This document shows positions 32,396 through 41,366 of a DNA stretch of 58,258 nt, in pieces. A program made the translations under genes and the position numbers. Each line of letters starts with the position of its first letter. The first letter of the stretch is position 1. The stretch is from Peptococcaceae bacterium CEB3 (GTDB lineage: Bacteria; Bacillota; Desulfitobacteriia; Desulfitobacteriales; Desulfitobacteriaceae), in assembly GCA_001029295.1 (NCBI GenBank), contig LDXJ01000040.1, positions 1-58,258 on the forward strand, written 5' to 3'. The notes beneath the pieces are model-generated. The model was given only the letters and a program-made list of their open reading frames with translations. It searched no databases and had not been told where the DNA came from.

Positions 32396-34252
32396 ATGAG
32401 AATTACGGGCAGAACGGTTATGATGCTGCTTGTGGACGCTTTGCTCATCAACCTCGCGCATTTCGCCAGCTATTTCCTGCGCTTTGAGGGAGCGGTTCCA
32501 CCTGAATACAGAACCACATATCTCATTACGACCTTCGTCAGCACTCTTATTTATCTTGTCTCTTTCGCAGTGTTTGGTCTTTATAACAGGCTTTGGAAGT
32601 ACGCCGGCACAGGGGAGCTGCTATCCGTGGTCTTTGCGGTTACGGTCGGCACGGCAGGTACAGTCGCGGTCATTTACTTTACGGCCCCCATGCGGTTTGC
32701 CAACACGGTCGCCGCCTTGCTCTGGTTCATGGTCCTGGGTTTAGTGGGCGGTTCCCGCATGCTGGGACGGGTCGTTCAGGAAGCGGGTCTCTTGGCGGGG
32801 ACACCGGAGAATCAAAAAAGAATACTGATAGCGGGCGCGGGGGACGCCGGGGTAACGATCGTGCGGGAGCTCAAGAACAGAAACTACAGAGAAGGCCGCC
32901 CCGTTGGTTTCGTCGACGACGCTCCGCAGAAACAGCGTATGCACATTATCGGGGTGAAGGTGCTGGGAACTCTCAGCGACATTCCTCGGCTCGTCAAACA
33001 CCATAACATCGATGAGATCATCATCGCCATGCCCTCGGCTGCGAGCGGCGTCATCCGGGGGGTCGTCGAGCGCTGCAGGAACACCCAGGCGCAAGTGAAG
33101 ATCATTCCCGGAATGTACGACATCCTGAACGGTCCCGCGGACATCCGAGCGATCAGGCCGGTCCAGGTGGAAGACTTGCTGGGAAGGGCTCCGGTAAAGC
33201 TCGATTTGGAAAAGCTGGCCGGTTACCTGGCGGGAGAAGCCGTCATGGTTACCGGCGGCGGGGGTTCGATCGGTTCCGAGATCTGCCGTCAGGTTGCCAA
33301 GCTGAACCCTGAAAGTTTGATCGTCGTGGGACGCGGCGAAAATAGCGTATTTGAGATTGAGCAGCAACTAAAAGGTGATTTTCCCGGGCTCCATGTCTTC
33401 ACGGAGATCTTGGACATCAAAGATGCCGAAAAGGTGAGATTGGTCTTTCAGCGTTACAAACCGGGGGTGGTGTTTCACGCGGCCGCCCACAAGCACGTCC
33501 CTCTGATGGAGCACAATCCGGAAGAAGCACTGAAGAACAATGTTCTGGGCACGAGTATTTTGGCCGAGGCCGCGGACGTGGCGGGGGTCAAGACCTTCGT
33601 TCTCATCTCGACGGACAAGGCGGTGAACCCTAAGAGTGTCATGGGTGCCTCCAAACGGGTGGCTGAGATGATCATTCAAGACATGGATAGGATTTCCTCC
33701 ACCCGCTTTGTCGCGGTTCGCTTTGGCAATGTTCTGGGCAGCCGGGGCAGCGTCATCCCCACCTTCAAAAAGCAAATTGAGAAGGGCGGGCCTGTGACCA
33801 TCACCCATCCTGACATGACACGGTATTTTATGACCATACCGGAGGCGGCGCAGCTCGTGCTCCAAGCCGGCGCCATGGCCGAAGGCGGAGAGATATTCAT
33901 CCTGGACATGGGGAGTCCTGTGAAAATCCTCGATTTGGCCAAAGAGCTGATTCGCTTGTCGGGGTTTGAGCCTGAAGTGGACATCCCCATAGCCGTGACG
34001 GGAATCCGGCCCGGAGAAAAGCTGGCGGAAGAGCTTCTGACCCAGGCGGAGGGGACGAGATCCACAACCCATGAGCGCATTTTTGTCGCAAAGCCTGTCG
34101 CCATTGACAGCTGGCAGCTTAAGAAACTCTTGACGACGATTGAGACCCGGGGGAGCTATCTGACGCGCGGTGAGGTGACGACCCTCCTGGGGGCGGTCAT
34201 ACCGTCCATGACAGAGCGGAAGGCGGAGGTGGTCAATCTGCTGACAGGTTGA
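32396..34252 (+). CDS. Membrane-bound UDP-GlcNAc 4,6-dehydratase (PglF/CapD family)
   Basis: 618 residues. Four N-terminal membrane helices (for example LLVDALLINLAHFASYFL and LIYLVSFAVFGLYNRLW) lead to a first Rossmann domain (RILIAGAGDAGVTIVRELKN) and a second, catalytic SDR domain. That domain has VMVTGGGGSIGSEICRQ, HAAAHKHVPLMEHNPEEAL and STDKAVNPKSVMGASKR. The methionine in SVMGASKR in place of the usual tyrosine is typical of PglF/FlaA1-type dehydratases. The enzyme makes UDP-4-keto-6-deoxy-GlcNAc (or the inverted form) at the membrane. The ATG at 32396 has AAGGGAG at good distance. It lies between the aminotransferase and the initiating transferase. Confidence 0.92.
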   Translation: MRITGRTVMMLLVDALLINLAHFASYFLRFEGAVPPEYRTTYLITTFVSTLIYLVSFAVFGLYNRLWKYAGTGELLSVVFAVTVGTAGTVAVIYFTAPMRFANTVAALLWFMVLGLVGGSRMLGRVVQEAGLLAGTPENQKRILIAGAGDAGVTIVRELKNRNYREGRPVGFVDDAPQKQRMHIIGVKVLGTLSDIPRLVKHHNIDEIIIAMPSAASGVIRGVVERCRNTQAQVKIIPGMYDILNGPADIRAIRPVQVEDLLGRAPVKLDLEKLAGYLAGEAVMVTGGGGSIGSEICRQVAKLNPESLIVVGRGENSVFEIEQQLKGDFPGLHVFTEILDIKDAEKVRLVFQRYKPGVVFHAAAHKHVPLMEHNPEEALKNNVLGTSILAEAADVAGVKTFVLISTDKAVNPKSVMGASKRVAEMIIQDMDRISSTRFVAVRFGNVLGSRGSVIPTFKKQIEKGGPVTITHPDMTRYFMTIPEAAQLVLQAGAMAEGGEIFILDMGSPVKILDLAKELIRLSGFEPEVDIPIAVTGIRPGEKLAEELLTQAEGTRSTTHERIFVAKPVAIDSWQLKKLLTTIETRGSYLTRGEVTTLLGAVIPSMTERKAEVVNLLTG

Positions 34253-34314
34253 AAAGCTCATGATTTCCGGCCGGTATTAAAGAACCTTAGAAGTGTTAAG
34301 GGTGGGAATAGAGC

Positions 34315-34935
34315 ATGGTACCATATCTCAAGATCAAGCGGGTTTTGGATATCTTCTTCGCACTTGTCCTTTTGACCGTAACATCTCTTATTATGCTGGC
34401 CGCGGCCGTCGCCATCAAATTAGAATCTGAGGGGCCGGTGCTCTTTAAGCAGCGGCGGCCCGGAAGAAACGGAGTCATCTTCACGATCTACAAATTTCGC
34501 ACGATGCGGGTTGAGACAGAGAAAGACGGAGAGCCCCTCTCGGACATGGAACGGATGACCCGGGTCGGCGGTATTGTGCGCAAGCTCAGTGTCGATGAAC
34601 TGCCACAGCTTTTCAACATCCTTAAAGGGGAAATGAGCTTCATCGGACCGCGCCCTTTGCTCGTGCAATACCTGGCGCATTACACACCACAGCAGATGCG
34701 CCGGCACGAGGTGACCCCGGGGATATCGGGATGGGCTCAGGTCAACGGGCGCAACGGGGTGGATTGGGAGACGCGGTTCGAGTATGACCTTTGGTACGTG
34801 GAGCATGTTTCGTTCAGAGTGGATTTGATGGTTTTCCTAAGAACTCTGGCGATTGTGCTTATGCGGCGGGGGGTTAATCAGGCGGAGGGTGTGACGATGG
34901 AAGAGTTTGCGGTGGCCGAAGAAAGAAACGTTTAG
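34315..34935 (+). CDS. Small initiating phosphoglycosyl transferase (PglC-like bac_transf)
   Basis: 206 residues, the minimal monotopic catalytic unit. A re-entrant helix at about residues 8-35 (VLDIFFALVLLTVTSLIMLA) is followed by GPVLFKQRRPGRNG, IYKFRTM, the catalytic Asp-Glu pair in VDELPQLFNILKGEMSFIGP and GPRPLLVQYLAHY. It transfers a sugar-1-phosphate, here probably diacetylbacillosamine, from UDP-sugar to undecaprenyl phosphate and so starts repeat-unit assembly. The size fits PglC and not WbaP, whose membrane half is encoded separately at 30352. It starts at ATG 34315, about 60 bases after the dehydratase gene. Confidence 0.92.
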   Translation: MVPYLKIKRVLDIFFALVLLTVTSLIMLAAAVAIKLESEGPVLFKQRRPGRNGVIFTIYKFRTMRVETEKDGEPLSDMERMTRVGGIVRKLSVDELPQLFNILKGEMSFIGPRPLLVQYLAHYTPQQMRRHEVTPGISGWAQVNGRNGVDWETRFEYDLWYVEHVSFRVDLMVFLRTLAIVLMRRGVNQAEGVTMEEFAVAEERNV

Positions 34936-34995
34936 GGTTTAGGATCCGTCTGCGGCTGATGCGACCGGTTATTTTGAATCCCAGAGGTGGCTTAA

Positions 34996-35679
34996 GTGAA
35001 TACAAAAAAAATAGCTATAGTCGGGGCCGGTGGTTTTGGCAGAGAAGTTCTCTGGCTGATTAGGGAATGCAATGACTATGCCACTGAGAAAACTGGGAAG
35101 CCGCTGTATACGGTGGTCGGATTCATAACAAATGAGGCCGGAGATAAAGGCCATCTGCTCTGCGACGAACCTGTCCTTGGCTCCTATGACTGGTTTTCTG
35201 CACACAGAGATACCTATGCGTTGTGCGCCGTAGGAAACCCTAGGACAAGGTTTTCCGTCGTACGGCACTTGTCGGACGTCGGGGTGAGATTTGCGAGTGT
35301 GATACACCCTTCGGCGAGAGTTTCGCGCTACGTGGAGATAGGCGAAGGATCGGTGGTATGTGCCGGGGCGATTCTTACCACTCAGGTTAAAGTGGGAAAG
35401 CACGTCCACATCAACCTCAATAGTACGATAGGGCATGACGTCGTTATTGGGGATTACTCGACCATTGCTCCGGGGGTCAATATCAGCGGCAATGTGCTCA
35501 TAGGACCCGGATGTGATCTTGGAACCAACTGTGCCATTATCCAGGGCCTAAGGATCGGCAGCGGCGTTACCGTAGGGGCGGGAGCCGTGGTACACAGGGA
35601 TGTTGATGCAAATACCGTCAGCGTGGGGGTCCCCGCGAAGGCAATCAAGACCTTGGCCAAGTTCGAAATGCCGGATTAG
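34996..35679 (+). CDS. PglD/NeuD-family sugar acetyltransferase
   Basis: 227 residues. N-terminal KIAIVGAGGFGREVLWLI (PglD_N-type Rossmann), then a left-handed beta-helix of hexapeptide repeats from SVIHPSARVSRYVEIGEGSV to GAGAVVHRDVDANTVSVGVP. The His in NSTIGHDVVIGDYS matches the catalytic histidine region of PglD. It would N-acetylate UDP-4-amino-sugar, completing diacetylbacillosamine synthesis. The start is GTG 34996. Codon use begins to shift to AT-richer downstream of this gene. It is a paralogue of the NeuD-like protein at 15211, and the two may have partly overlapping roles. Confidence 0.85.
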   Translation: MNTKKIAIVGAGGFGREVLWLIRECNDYATEKTGKPLYTVVGFITNEAGDKGHLLCDEPVLGSYDWFSAHRDTYALCAVGNPRTRFSVVRHLSDVGVRFASVIHPSARVSRYVEIGEGSVVCAGAILTTQVKVGKHVHINLNSTIGHDVVIGDYSTIAPGVNISGNVLIGPGCDLGTNCAIIQGLRIGSGVTVGAGAVVHRDVDANTVSVGVPAKAIKTLAKFEMPD

Positions 35680-35747
35680 CTTCCGTGTTCAGAGACCTGA
35701 TGATAGAGTGTCAACTTCCCAATCTTATACTAGCGCTGGAGACGAAG

Positions 35748-36884
35748 ATGAGCAAAATCTTGCAGGTATGTGCTATCGATTTGTCGGTTGATGTACTGCT
35801 TAAACCTTTGGTTCAGGCCCTTATGGGGCAGGGTCACGTGGTCCATTGTGCCTGCAGTAACACCGGCAGATTTGATAGCTTAATGGAACAAGGACTATGT
35901 ATGATTGACATCCCGATCGAAAGAAAAATAAGCCCCCTATCGAATCAAAAATCCTTGGTCGCACTCTTCAAACTCATGAAAACTGAGAAATATGACGTTG
36001 TCCACGTCCACACACCTGTAGCGGCAGTACTGGGAAGAATCGCCGCGAGACTAGCGGGGGTTAAGACAATAGTTTATACGGCTCATGGCTTCTACTTTCA
36101 CGAGGAAATGCCAAAATGGGAGTATGCTTTTTTCTACGGGCTAGAAAAATTCCTGGCGGTATATTTTACAGACTGGATTTTCCTGCAGAGTAAGGAAGAT
36201 TGCGATCTGTGTATAAGGGATAGGTTTAAAAATCCAGGTAGAGTTGTTCACATTGGAAACGGTGTGGACGTAGACGGGAAGTTTAACCCCATACGGCTAA
36301 GCCCAGTAGCGAGTGCCAGACTGCGGAATACTCTAGGGATATCCGCAGAGGACGTTGTATTTACGTTTATAGGAAGGTTAGTGAGGGAAAAAGGGATTTT
36401 CGAACTCTTGGGGGCGTTTCAAACGTTGGCAAGGAAAGAAACTAAAATTAAGTTGTTATTAATAGGTGACTTATTAGATTCTGATAGGGGCACAGAGGCC
36501 TACATGCAGATTCAAGAGGCAAATAATGATCCAAACATTGTAATTACCGGGTTTAGAAGGGATATTCCGGAGCTGTTAGCAATGACTGACGTGTTTATTC
36601 TGCCCTCATATCGCGAAGGGTTACCCCGCTCAATCATTGAGGCTATGGCTATGGCTATACCCATTATAGCAACAAACATTCGCGGCTGTCGGGAAGAGGT
36701 TTTTGACGGTAAGAACGGGTTCTTGGTTAATAAGGAAGATAGCGAGGACCTTTGTGCAAAAATGGAATATCTCTTGCATAATGCAGACAAGAGGAAAGAG
36801 TTTGGGGAGCACAGCAGGGTCTTAGCCGAGCGACTGTTTAAGGAAGAAAACGTTATACGAAAGCAGCTCAGTGTCCTTAGATAA
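35748..36884 (+). CDS. GT4-family glycosyltransferase
   Basis: 378 residues. GT-B fold transferase. The N-terminal half has KILQVCAIDLSVDVLLKPLV, YDVVHVHTPVAAVLGRIAAR and VYTAHGFYFHEEMPKWEY (Glyco_transf_4 subfamily acting on undecaprenyl-linked sugars). The C-terminal half has FIGRLVREKGIFELLGAF and the E(x7)E motif in FILPSYREGLPRSIIEAMAM. It adds a sugar to the lipid-linked repeat; donor unknown. The ATG at 35748 has GGAG upstream. The frame opens further upstream at a TTG (35685), which is less likely. It is the first gene of the clearly AT-richer cassette. Confidence 0.9.
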   Translation: MSKILQVCAIDLSVDVLLKPLVQALMGQGHVVHCACSNTGRFDSLMEQGLCMIDIPIERKISPLSNQKSLVALFKLMKTEKYDVVHVHTPVAAVLGRIAARLAGVKTIVYTAHGFYFHEEMPKWEYAFFYGLEKFLAVYFTDWIFLQSKEDCDLCIRDRFKNPGRVVHIGNGVDVDGKFNPIRLSPVASARLRNTLGISAEDVVFTFIGRLVREKGIFELLGAFQTLARKETKIKLLLIGDLLDSDRGTEAYMQIQEANNDPNIVITGFRRDIPELLAMTDVFILPSYREGLPRSIIEAMAMAIPIIATNIRGCREEVFDGKNGFLVNKEDSEDLCAKMEYLLHNADKRKEFGEHSRVLAERLFKEENVIRKQLSVLR

Positions 36885-36916
36885 CAGGCAAGCGAGCTTG
36901 AAGCAGGGAGGAAGTT

Positions 36917-37924
36917 ATGAAAATACTCGTTACAGGGGCAGCAGGATTCATAGGCTACCATTTGAGTAAGAGACTGCTCGAACGTGGGGACCAGGTCCTT
37001 GGAGTGGACAACTTAAACGACTATTATGATGTGAGGTTGAAGGAAAATCGGTTAGGCCAGTTAATCGGGAATTCCAACTTTACTTTTCTGAAGCAGGATA
37101 TCGCTCGTAGGGAAGAAGTGGCGATGCTGTTCAGAGAACTCACACCGGAAATTGTCGTTAACCTGGCTGCCCAAGCGGGTGTGAGGTACTCGTTAATAAA
37201 CCCGCATGCATACGTGGATACCAATTTGGTCGGGTTTGTTAACATTCTTGAAGGCTGTCGCAACAATAATGTGAAGCACCTGGTTTTCGCTTCATCGAGT
37301 TCTGTTTACGGTGCCAACACGAACATGCCTTTTTCTGTCCATCACAATGTAGATCATCCAGTAAGTCTGTACGCGGCATCTAAAAAGGCCAGCGAACTCA
37401 TAGCTCACACGTATAGCCATCTATATGGACTGCCTGTAACAGGTCTGCGCTTTTTTACTGTCTATGGCCCGTGGGGAAGACCGGATATGGCACTGTTTCT
37501 GTTTACCAAGGCAATTCTTGAAGACAGACCCATAGATGTGTTTAACTATGGTAAAATGAAGAGAGACTTCACCTACATTGACGATATAGTGGAGGGGCTG
37601 GTTCGGGTTATAGACAAACGGCCGGAGCCTAATCCGGAGTGGTCGGGGGACACCCCAGATCCAGGGACCAGCTATGCACCGTACAAAATTTACAACATAG
37701 GCAACAATCAGCCGGTCGAGCTCATGCACTATGTTGAGGTTCTTGAGGATTGCTTGGGCAAGAAAGCGAGGAAGAATATGCTACCCCTCCAAGCGGGAGA
37801 TGTTCCCGCAACTTTTGCGGATGTGGAGGACCTGGTGCGGGATGTTGGTTTCAAGCCTAATACACCCGTAGAAGAGGGAATTAAAAACTTCGTCCAGTGG
37901 TACCGCTCATACTATGCACAGTGA
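36917..37924 (+). CDS. UDP-glucuronate 4-epimerase type SDR (CapI-like)
   Basis: 335 residues. [19 protein letters not shown] (NAD motif), [18 protein letters not shown] (signature of GalA-producing epimerases), [59 protein letters not shown] (YxxxK) and [19 protein letters not shown] are all typical of UDP-GlcA 4-epimerases, which supply UDP-galacturonate. It would give an acidic sugar to the polysaccharide. It starts after GGGAGGAAGTTATG. No UDP-glucose 6-dehydrogenase is present in the window, so UDP-GlcA must come from elsewhere. Confidence 0.9.
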   Translation: MKILVTGAAGFIGYHLSKRLLERGDQVLGVDNLNDYYDVRLKENRLGQLIGNSNFTFLKQDIARREEVAMLFRELTPEIVVNLAAQAGVRYSLINPHAYVDTNLVGFVNILEGCRNNNVKHLVFASSSSVYGANTNMPFSVHHNVDHPVSLYAASKKASELIAHTYSHLYGLPVTGLRFFTVYGPWGRPDMALFLFTKAILEDRPIDVFNYGKMKRDFTYIDDIVEGLVRVIDKRPEPNPEWSGDTPDPGTSYAPYKIYNIGNNQPVELMHYVEVLEDCLGKKARKNMLPLQAGDVPATFADVEDLVRDVGFKPNTPVEEGIKNFVQWYRSYYAQ

Positions 37925-37945
37925 GCTATCGATGGGGGTAATGAC

Positions 37946-39016
37946 GTGAGGGGCCTGGTACTTACTCGCTACGGCGTTTTGGGAGCAAGTAGTCGATATC
38001 GCTCATTACAGTACATTCCAAGCTTGATTGAGCACGGATTTGAATTTGATGTCGCTCCTCTGTTAGATGACGACTATCTCCAACGGACATATTTGGGGAA
38101 AAGAATCACATACTCCAGCGTTTTAGGCAGTTATCTCAGGCGGTTTGGCCGATTACTAGCATCTAAGCAATATGACTTCATTTGGCTTGAAAAGGAATTT
38201 TTCCCATGGCTGCCATTTTCGGTCGCGTCGCTGGCGTTGCGAGGTAAAGTGCCTTACGTTGTCGATTACGATGATGCTTTGTTTCACCAATATGACCGAA
38301 ATCCTTCCCTGTTGATTCGAGCACTGTATGGAAAGAACATCGACAAGGTCATGAAGCATTCTGCTTTAGTAATTGCAGGGAATGCGTACCTGGCGCAACA
38401 CGCGCGCGGTGCCGGGGCCAAACGAATAGAGGTTATTCCAACGGTTATTGACATCAAGAGATATCCTCCCTACGAGAGGAAGAAGAATCACATCCTGAAA
38501 ATAGGATGGATTGGCTCTCCTTCTACGACTAAGTATTTACACCTGATTGACTCAGCCCTTACGGCGGTATGCAGGGATTATGGCGCGACAGTGGCACTCA
38601 TTGGAGCTAGGGAGATAGATTCGATCAACTTTCCCGTGGAGTACATACCATGGAGTTATGAGACAGAAGTGCAATCGCTGCAGGGGTTGGACATCGGAGT
38701 TATGCCCTTACCGGATCTGGACTGGGAAAGAGGAAAGTGCGGCCTAAAGATTATTCAATATATGGGGTGTTCTTTACCAGTAGTAGCATCACCCGTTGGG
38801 GTAAATAGCGAAATTGTGGAACATGGCGTCAATGGGTACTTAGCTACAAATAAGGAGGAGTGGTATCGATATTTATCTCGGCTGTTGGCCGATTCCGAGC
38901 TGAGATCGAGAATGGGCAGGGCCGGAAGGGCAAAGGTCGACCAAAGTTACTCGTTGCATGTCATGGCGCCAAAAATAACTGAGTTGGTTAAGCAGGTAGT
39001 GATGAGAGCAGGATGA
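37946..39016 (+). CDS. GT4-type glycosyltransferase
   Basis: 356 residues. The GT-B C-terminal half is clear: KIGWIGSPSTTKYLHLID, LQGLDIGVMPLPDLDWERGK and KIIQYMGCSLPVVASPVGVN, matching the Glycos_transf_1 region with its donor-binding acidic motif replaced by GKCGLKIIQYM, as in many capsule enzymes. The N-terminal part (TRYGVLGASSRYRSLQYIPS) is seen in glycosyltransferases of surface-polysaccharide clusters. Acceptor and donor unknown. The GTG start at 37946 is 22 bases after the epimerase stop. A GC-rich hairpin follows the gene. Confidence 0.85.
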   Translation: MRGLVLTRYGVLGASSRYRSLQYIPSLIEHGFEFDVAPLLDDDYLQRTYLGKRITYSSVLGSYLRRFGRLLASKQYDFIWLEKEFFPWLPFSVASLALRGKVPYVVDYDDALFHQYDRNPSLLIRALYGKNIDKVMKHSALVIAGNAYLAQHARGAGAKRIEVIPTVIDIKRYPPYERKKNHILKIGWIGSPSTTKYLHLIDSALTAVCRDYGATVALIGAREIDSINFPVEYIPWSYETEVQSLQGLDIGVMPLPDLDWERGKCGLKIIQYMGCSLPVVASPVGVNSEIVEHGVNGYLATNKEEWYRYLSRLLADSELRSRMGRAGRAKVDQSYSLHVMAPKITELVKQVVMRAG

Positions 39017-39027
39017 CGGTGTGAAGT

Positions 39028-39065
39028 CCGCGCCGCCGATACTGGCAAAGTACTCGGCGGTGCGG
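39028..39065 (+). other. GC-rich hairpin between glycosyltransferase genes
   Basis: CCGCGCCGCCGA at 39028-39039 pairs with TCGGCGGTGCGG at 39054-39065 (one G-U). Inside, ACT pairs with AGT around GGCAA. No T run follows, so it is not a classical terminator. It may be an RNA-processing or stability element. It is notable because the genes on both sides are AT-rich. Confidence 0.6.
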
Positions 39066-39145
39066 GCACTCGGAATAGCACGGACCCCAGGGGTACGAAC
39101 TTATAGTGATGAGAAATGCTAAATAGGCGGGGTGCAATGTCATAA

Positions 39146-39979
39146 ATGAATAATGTTGCTGCCGGAATTGTTCTGTATAACCCAGACAGGAACCAATTAA
39201 GAGAAAATATTAATGCGATTCTTCCACAAGTAGACCTTTTACTATTGGTCGACAATAACTCGCATAATTATGAAGAGATTCTACCTGATTATACTGGACT
39301 TAACAATGTATACTTGAAACGGAACCCCCAAAATATGGGAATAGCCGCCGCGCTAAACCAAATCGTTGAGTTCTGCAGAGCACGAGGCTATAGATGGGTG
39401 CTAACATTGGACCAAGACTCGGTGTGTTCTCCAGATCTAATAGAGACTTACAGTAAGTACTGGGATGACAATAAAATCGGCATTATAACGCCAAGGATTA
39501 TCGATCAGAATTACTTAGAAGATCTCCAAGCTACAGCAAAGCGTGCCTGCGAGTACGTACAAAGATGTATTACCTCCGGTTCCCTAATCAATATACAGTT
39601 GTGCCGCCAAATCGGGGGTTTCGACGAGAAAATGTTTATTGATTTGGTTGATTTCGAGTACTGTGCAAGGTTACAAGAAGCGGGTTATCAAATTTTGCTG
39701 GCCAATGATGTTGTTATCTTTCATCGCCTTGGCAATCTAAAAGTATATAATTTCCTGGGCAAAAAAATCAGAGTCTCTAACCATTCGCCGATCAGGAAAT
39801 ATTACTACGTTAAGAACTACCTTTACTACCGTAGAAGGCATAATGGGAATGTTGGTTGGATGGAAGTTTGCTTGGGAATTTTAAAGACTATAGGCAAGGT
39901 CGTAATTTTCGAGGCCGACAAACGAGGGAAATTAAGAGCAATATTTATGGGAATAAAGGATGGGCTTGAGGCAAAATGA
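39146..39979 (+). CDS. GT2-family glycosyltransferase (rhamnosyltransferase-like)
   Basis: 277 residues, GT-A fold. It has AAGIVLYNPDRNQLRENINA, LLLVDNNSHNYEEIL, NPQNMGIAAALNQIVEFCRA, VLTLDQDSVCSPDLI (the metal-binding DxD-type region) and IGGFDEKMFIDLVDFEYCAR with the ED-like acceptor motif. This subgroup often transfers rhamnose, which fits the rml genes at the end of the locus (inference). It lies 130 bases after the previous gene and overlaps wzy by 4 bases (ATGA). Confidence 0.88.
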   Translation: MNNVAAGIVLYNPDRNQLRENINAILPQVDLLLLVDNNSHNYEEILPDYTGLNNVYLKRNPQNMGIAAALNQIVEFCRARGYRWVLTLDQDSVCSPDLIETYSKYWDDNKIGIITPRIIDQNYLEDLQATAKRACEYVQRCITSGSLINIQLCRQIGGFDEKMFIDLVDFEYCARLQEAGYQILLANDVVIFHRLGNLKVYNFLGKKIRVSNHSPIRKYYYVKNYLYYRRRHNGNVGWMEVCLGILKTIGKVVIFEADKRGKLRAIFMGIKDGLEAK

Positions 39980-41310
39980 TTACGTTTGCAATTTGCTTGA
40001 TTTTAGGAATAATGATTCTGTCATTTATAGTGTCGAAAGACGTAATCTCACCTAGCGTCATAATGTGTATTCCATGGGCCGCATCTATGCTACCTTTACT
40101 CAACAGTAATTATTTTCTCGACATGAATAGTTGGGTATATCTATATTTTGTGCTTGGCATTATTATCTTTCAAATTGGCTTCAGATTTGGAGGCGGTAAG
40201 GTCTCACCCAAAAGGTGTGAATTCAGTCACCGGAGACTGCCAAAAATTAATAAAGGAAGGATTAAGGCAGTTATAGTTTTCGAGGCCTTGGCATTGTCGT
40301 TGGATATAAAGCAAGTATTGGCGTATATAAAAGGTAATTTCTTCAAGAACTATTTTCTCACTCTTAAGATCGGCCAAGTAAACGGAGTACTTCATACAGG
40401 CCTTTTTTATGTATATTTAACGCCCTTCGTCATTTCTTTTACGTTACTTATAATGCTCACTTACTTAGAATCGAGTAAAGAAAAACCGATGCCTAAAGGT
40501 CTATTGATCATACAAATAGTGCTTGGATACGCCAGCGCGGTTCTAACATTAGGCAGAACTGCCGTTTTACTATTAACGGTAGCCCTGGTTACGGAATACA
40601 TTATATACCGCAATGTTAGAAACAGGAAAATAATGCTGTACGGCTTGTTCTTTGCGATACTCGGTGTAATTATCTTTTCAGCATATTCTGTGGAAAAGTA
40701 TGCCTATGTGGAACAGAATGCTTCTTTATACCAAATATCTACTAGTACGCTCAGGGTTTACCTGTCGGGCGGATTAGTTGCATTCCAGAGTTGGATCACG
40801 GACAATGGCGGACGACAGTTACTGTATGGGCAAAATACTTTTAGGTTTATATTCGCTGTATTGAGCAAAGCTTTAGGATATGACGTAGTGGCACGACCCT
40901 TAGTTAATCCTTTTACGCAAATATCTGGTGAAAGAACCTCAAATGTGTATACTATTTATTACTACTACGTCCGAGATTTTGGTTTGGTTTATGGTATCAT
41001 TGTGCAATATTTTATTGGCATCCTACATGGCTATCTATATAAGAAAGCTGCTACGAAATCGCCTCTAGCAGTGTACTTCTTTTCCCTATCAATGTTCCCG
41101 CTTCTCATGCAGTTTTTTCAAGACCAATACTTTTCCTTAACATCCACGTGGTTACAGTATGCTCTTTGGGGAATTATCTTCTATAAATCCAGGTTATTTA
41201 TACGCGCCCAGTCAAAGACTGAAAGTAACGCTTGTGAATATGAGAGACCAAATGAAGTTACTTCCGTTTCCGTTCCCTTTAACGAAAACGAACAAGTCCC
41301 GGCCCCCTAG
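39976..41310 (+). CDS. Polysaccharide repeat-unit polymerase (Wzy-like)
   Basis: 444 residues with about ten to twelve hydrophobic segments, for example FAICLILGIMILSFIVS at the N-terminus, VLGYASAVLTLGRTAVLLLT near the middle and LVYGIIVQYFIGILHGYLYK near the end. A large loop follows YAYVEQNASLYQISTSTLRV, as in O-antigen ligase/polymerase proteins. Sequence identity in this family is low, so the call rests on topology, length and position between a glycosyltransferase gene and wzx. The soluble C-terminal tail is not conserved. It is strongly AT-rich. Confidence 0.75.
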   Translation: MITFAICLILGIMILSFIVSKDVISPSVIMCIPWAASMLPLLNSNYFLDMNSWVYLYFVLGIIIFQIGFRFGGGKVSPKRCEFSHRRLPKINKGRIKAVIVFEALALSLDIKQVLAYIKGNFFKNYFLTLKIGQVNGVLHTGLFYVYLTPFVISFTLLIMLTYLESSKEKPMPKGLLIIQIVLGYASAVLTLGRTAVLLLTVALVTEYIIYRNVRNRKIMLYGLFFAILGVIIFSAYSVEKYAYVEQNASLYQISTSTLRVYLSGGLVAFQSWITDNGGRQLLYGQNTFRFIFAVLSKALGYDVVARPLVNPFTQISGERTSNVYTIYYYYVRDFGLVYGIIVQYFIGILHGYLYKKAATKSPLAVYFFSLSMFPLLMQFFQDQYFSLTSTWLQYALWGIIFYKSRLFIRAQSKTESNACEYERPNEVTSVSVPFNENEQVPAP

Positions 41311-41366
41311 GTCCCAGAACGGCTGAGGTCGTCAGTGATGCGCAGATTTAATCTTAGGAGAAATCA

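Noticed and set aside
33368-34261. Long minus-strand frames opposite the PglF-like gene (also 32741-33367)
   Set aside because: Antisense shadows of a conserved gene in GC-rich DNA; no recognisable domains.
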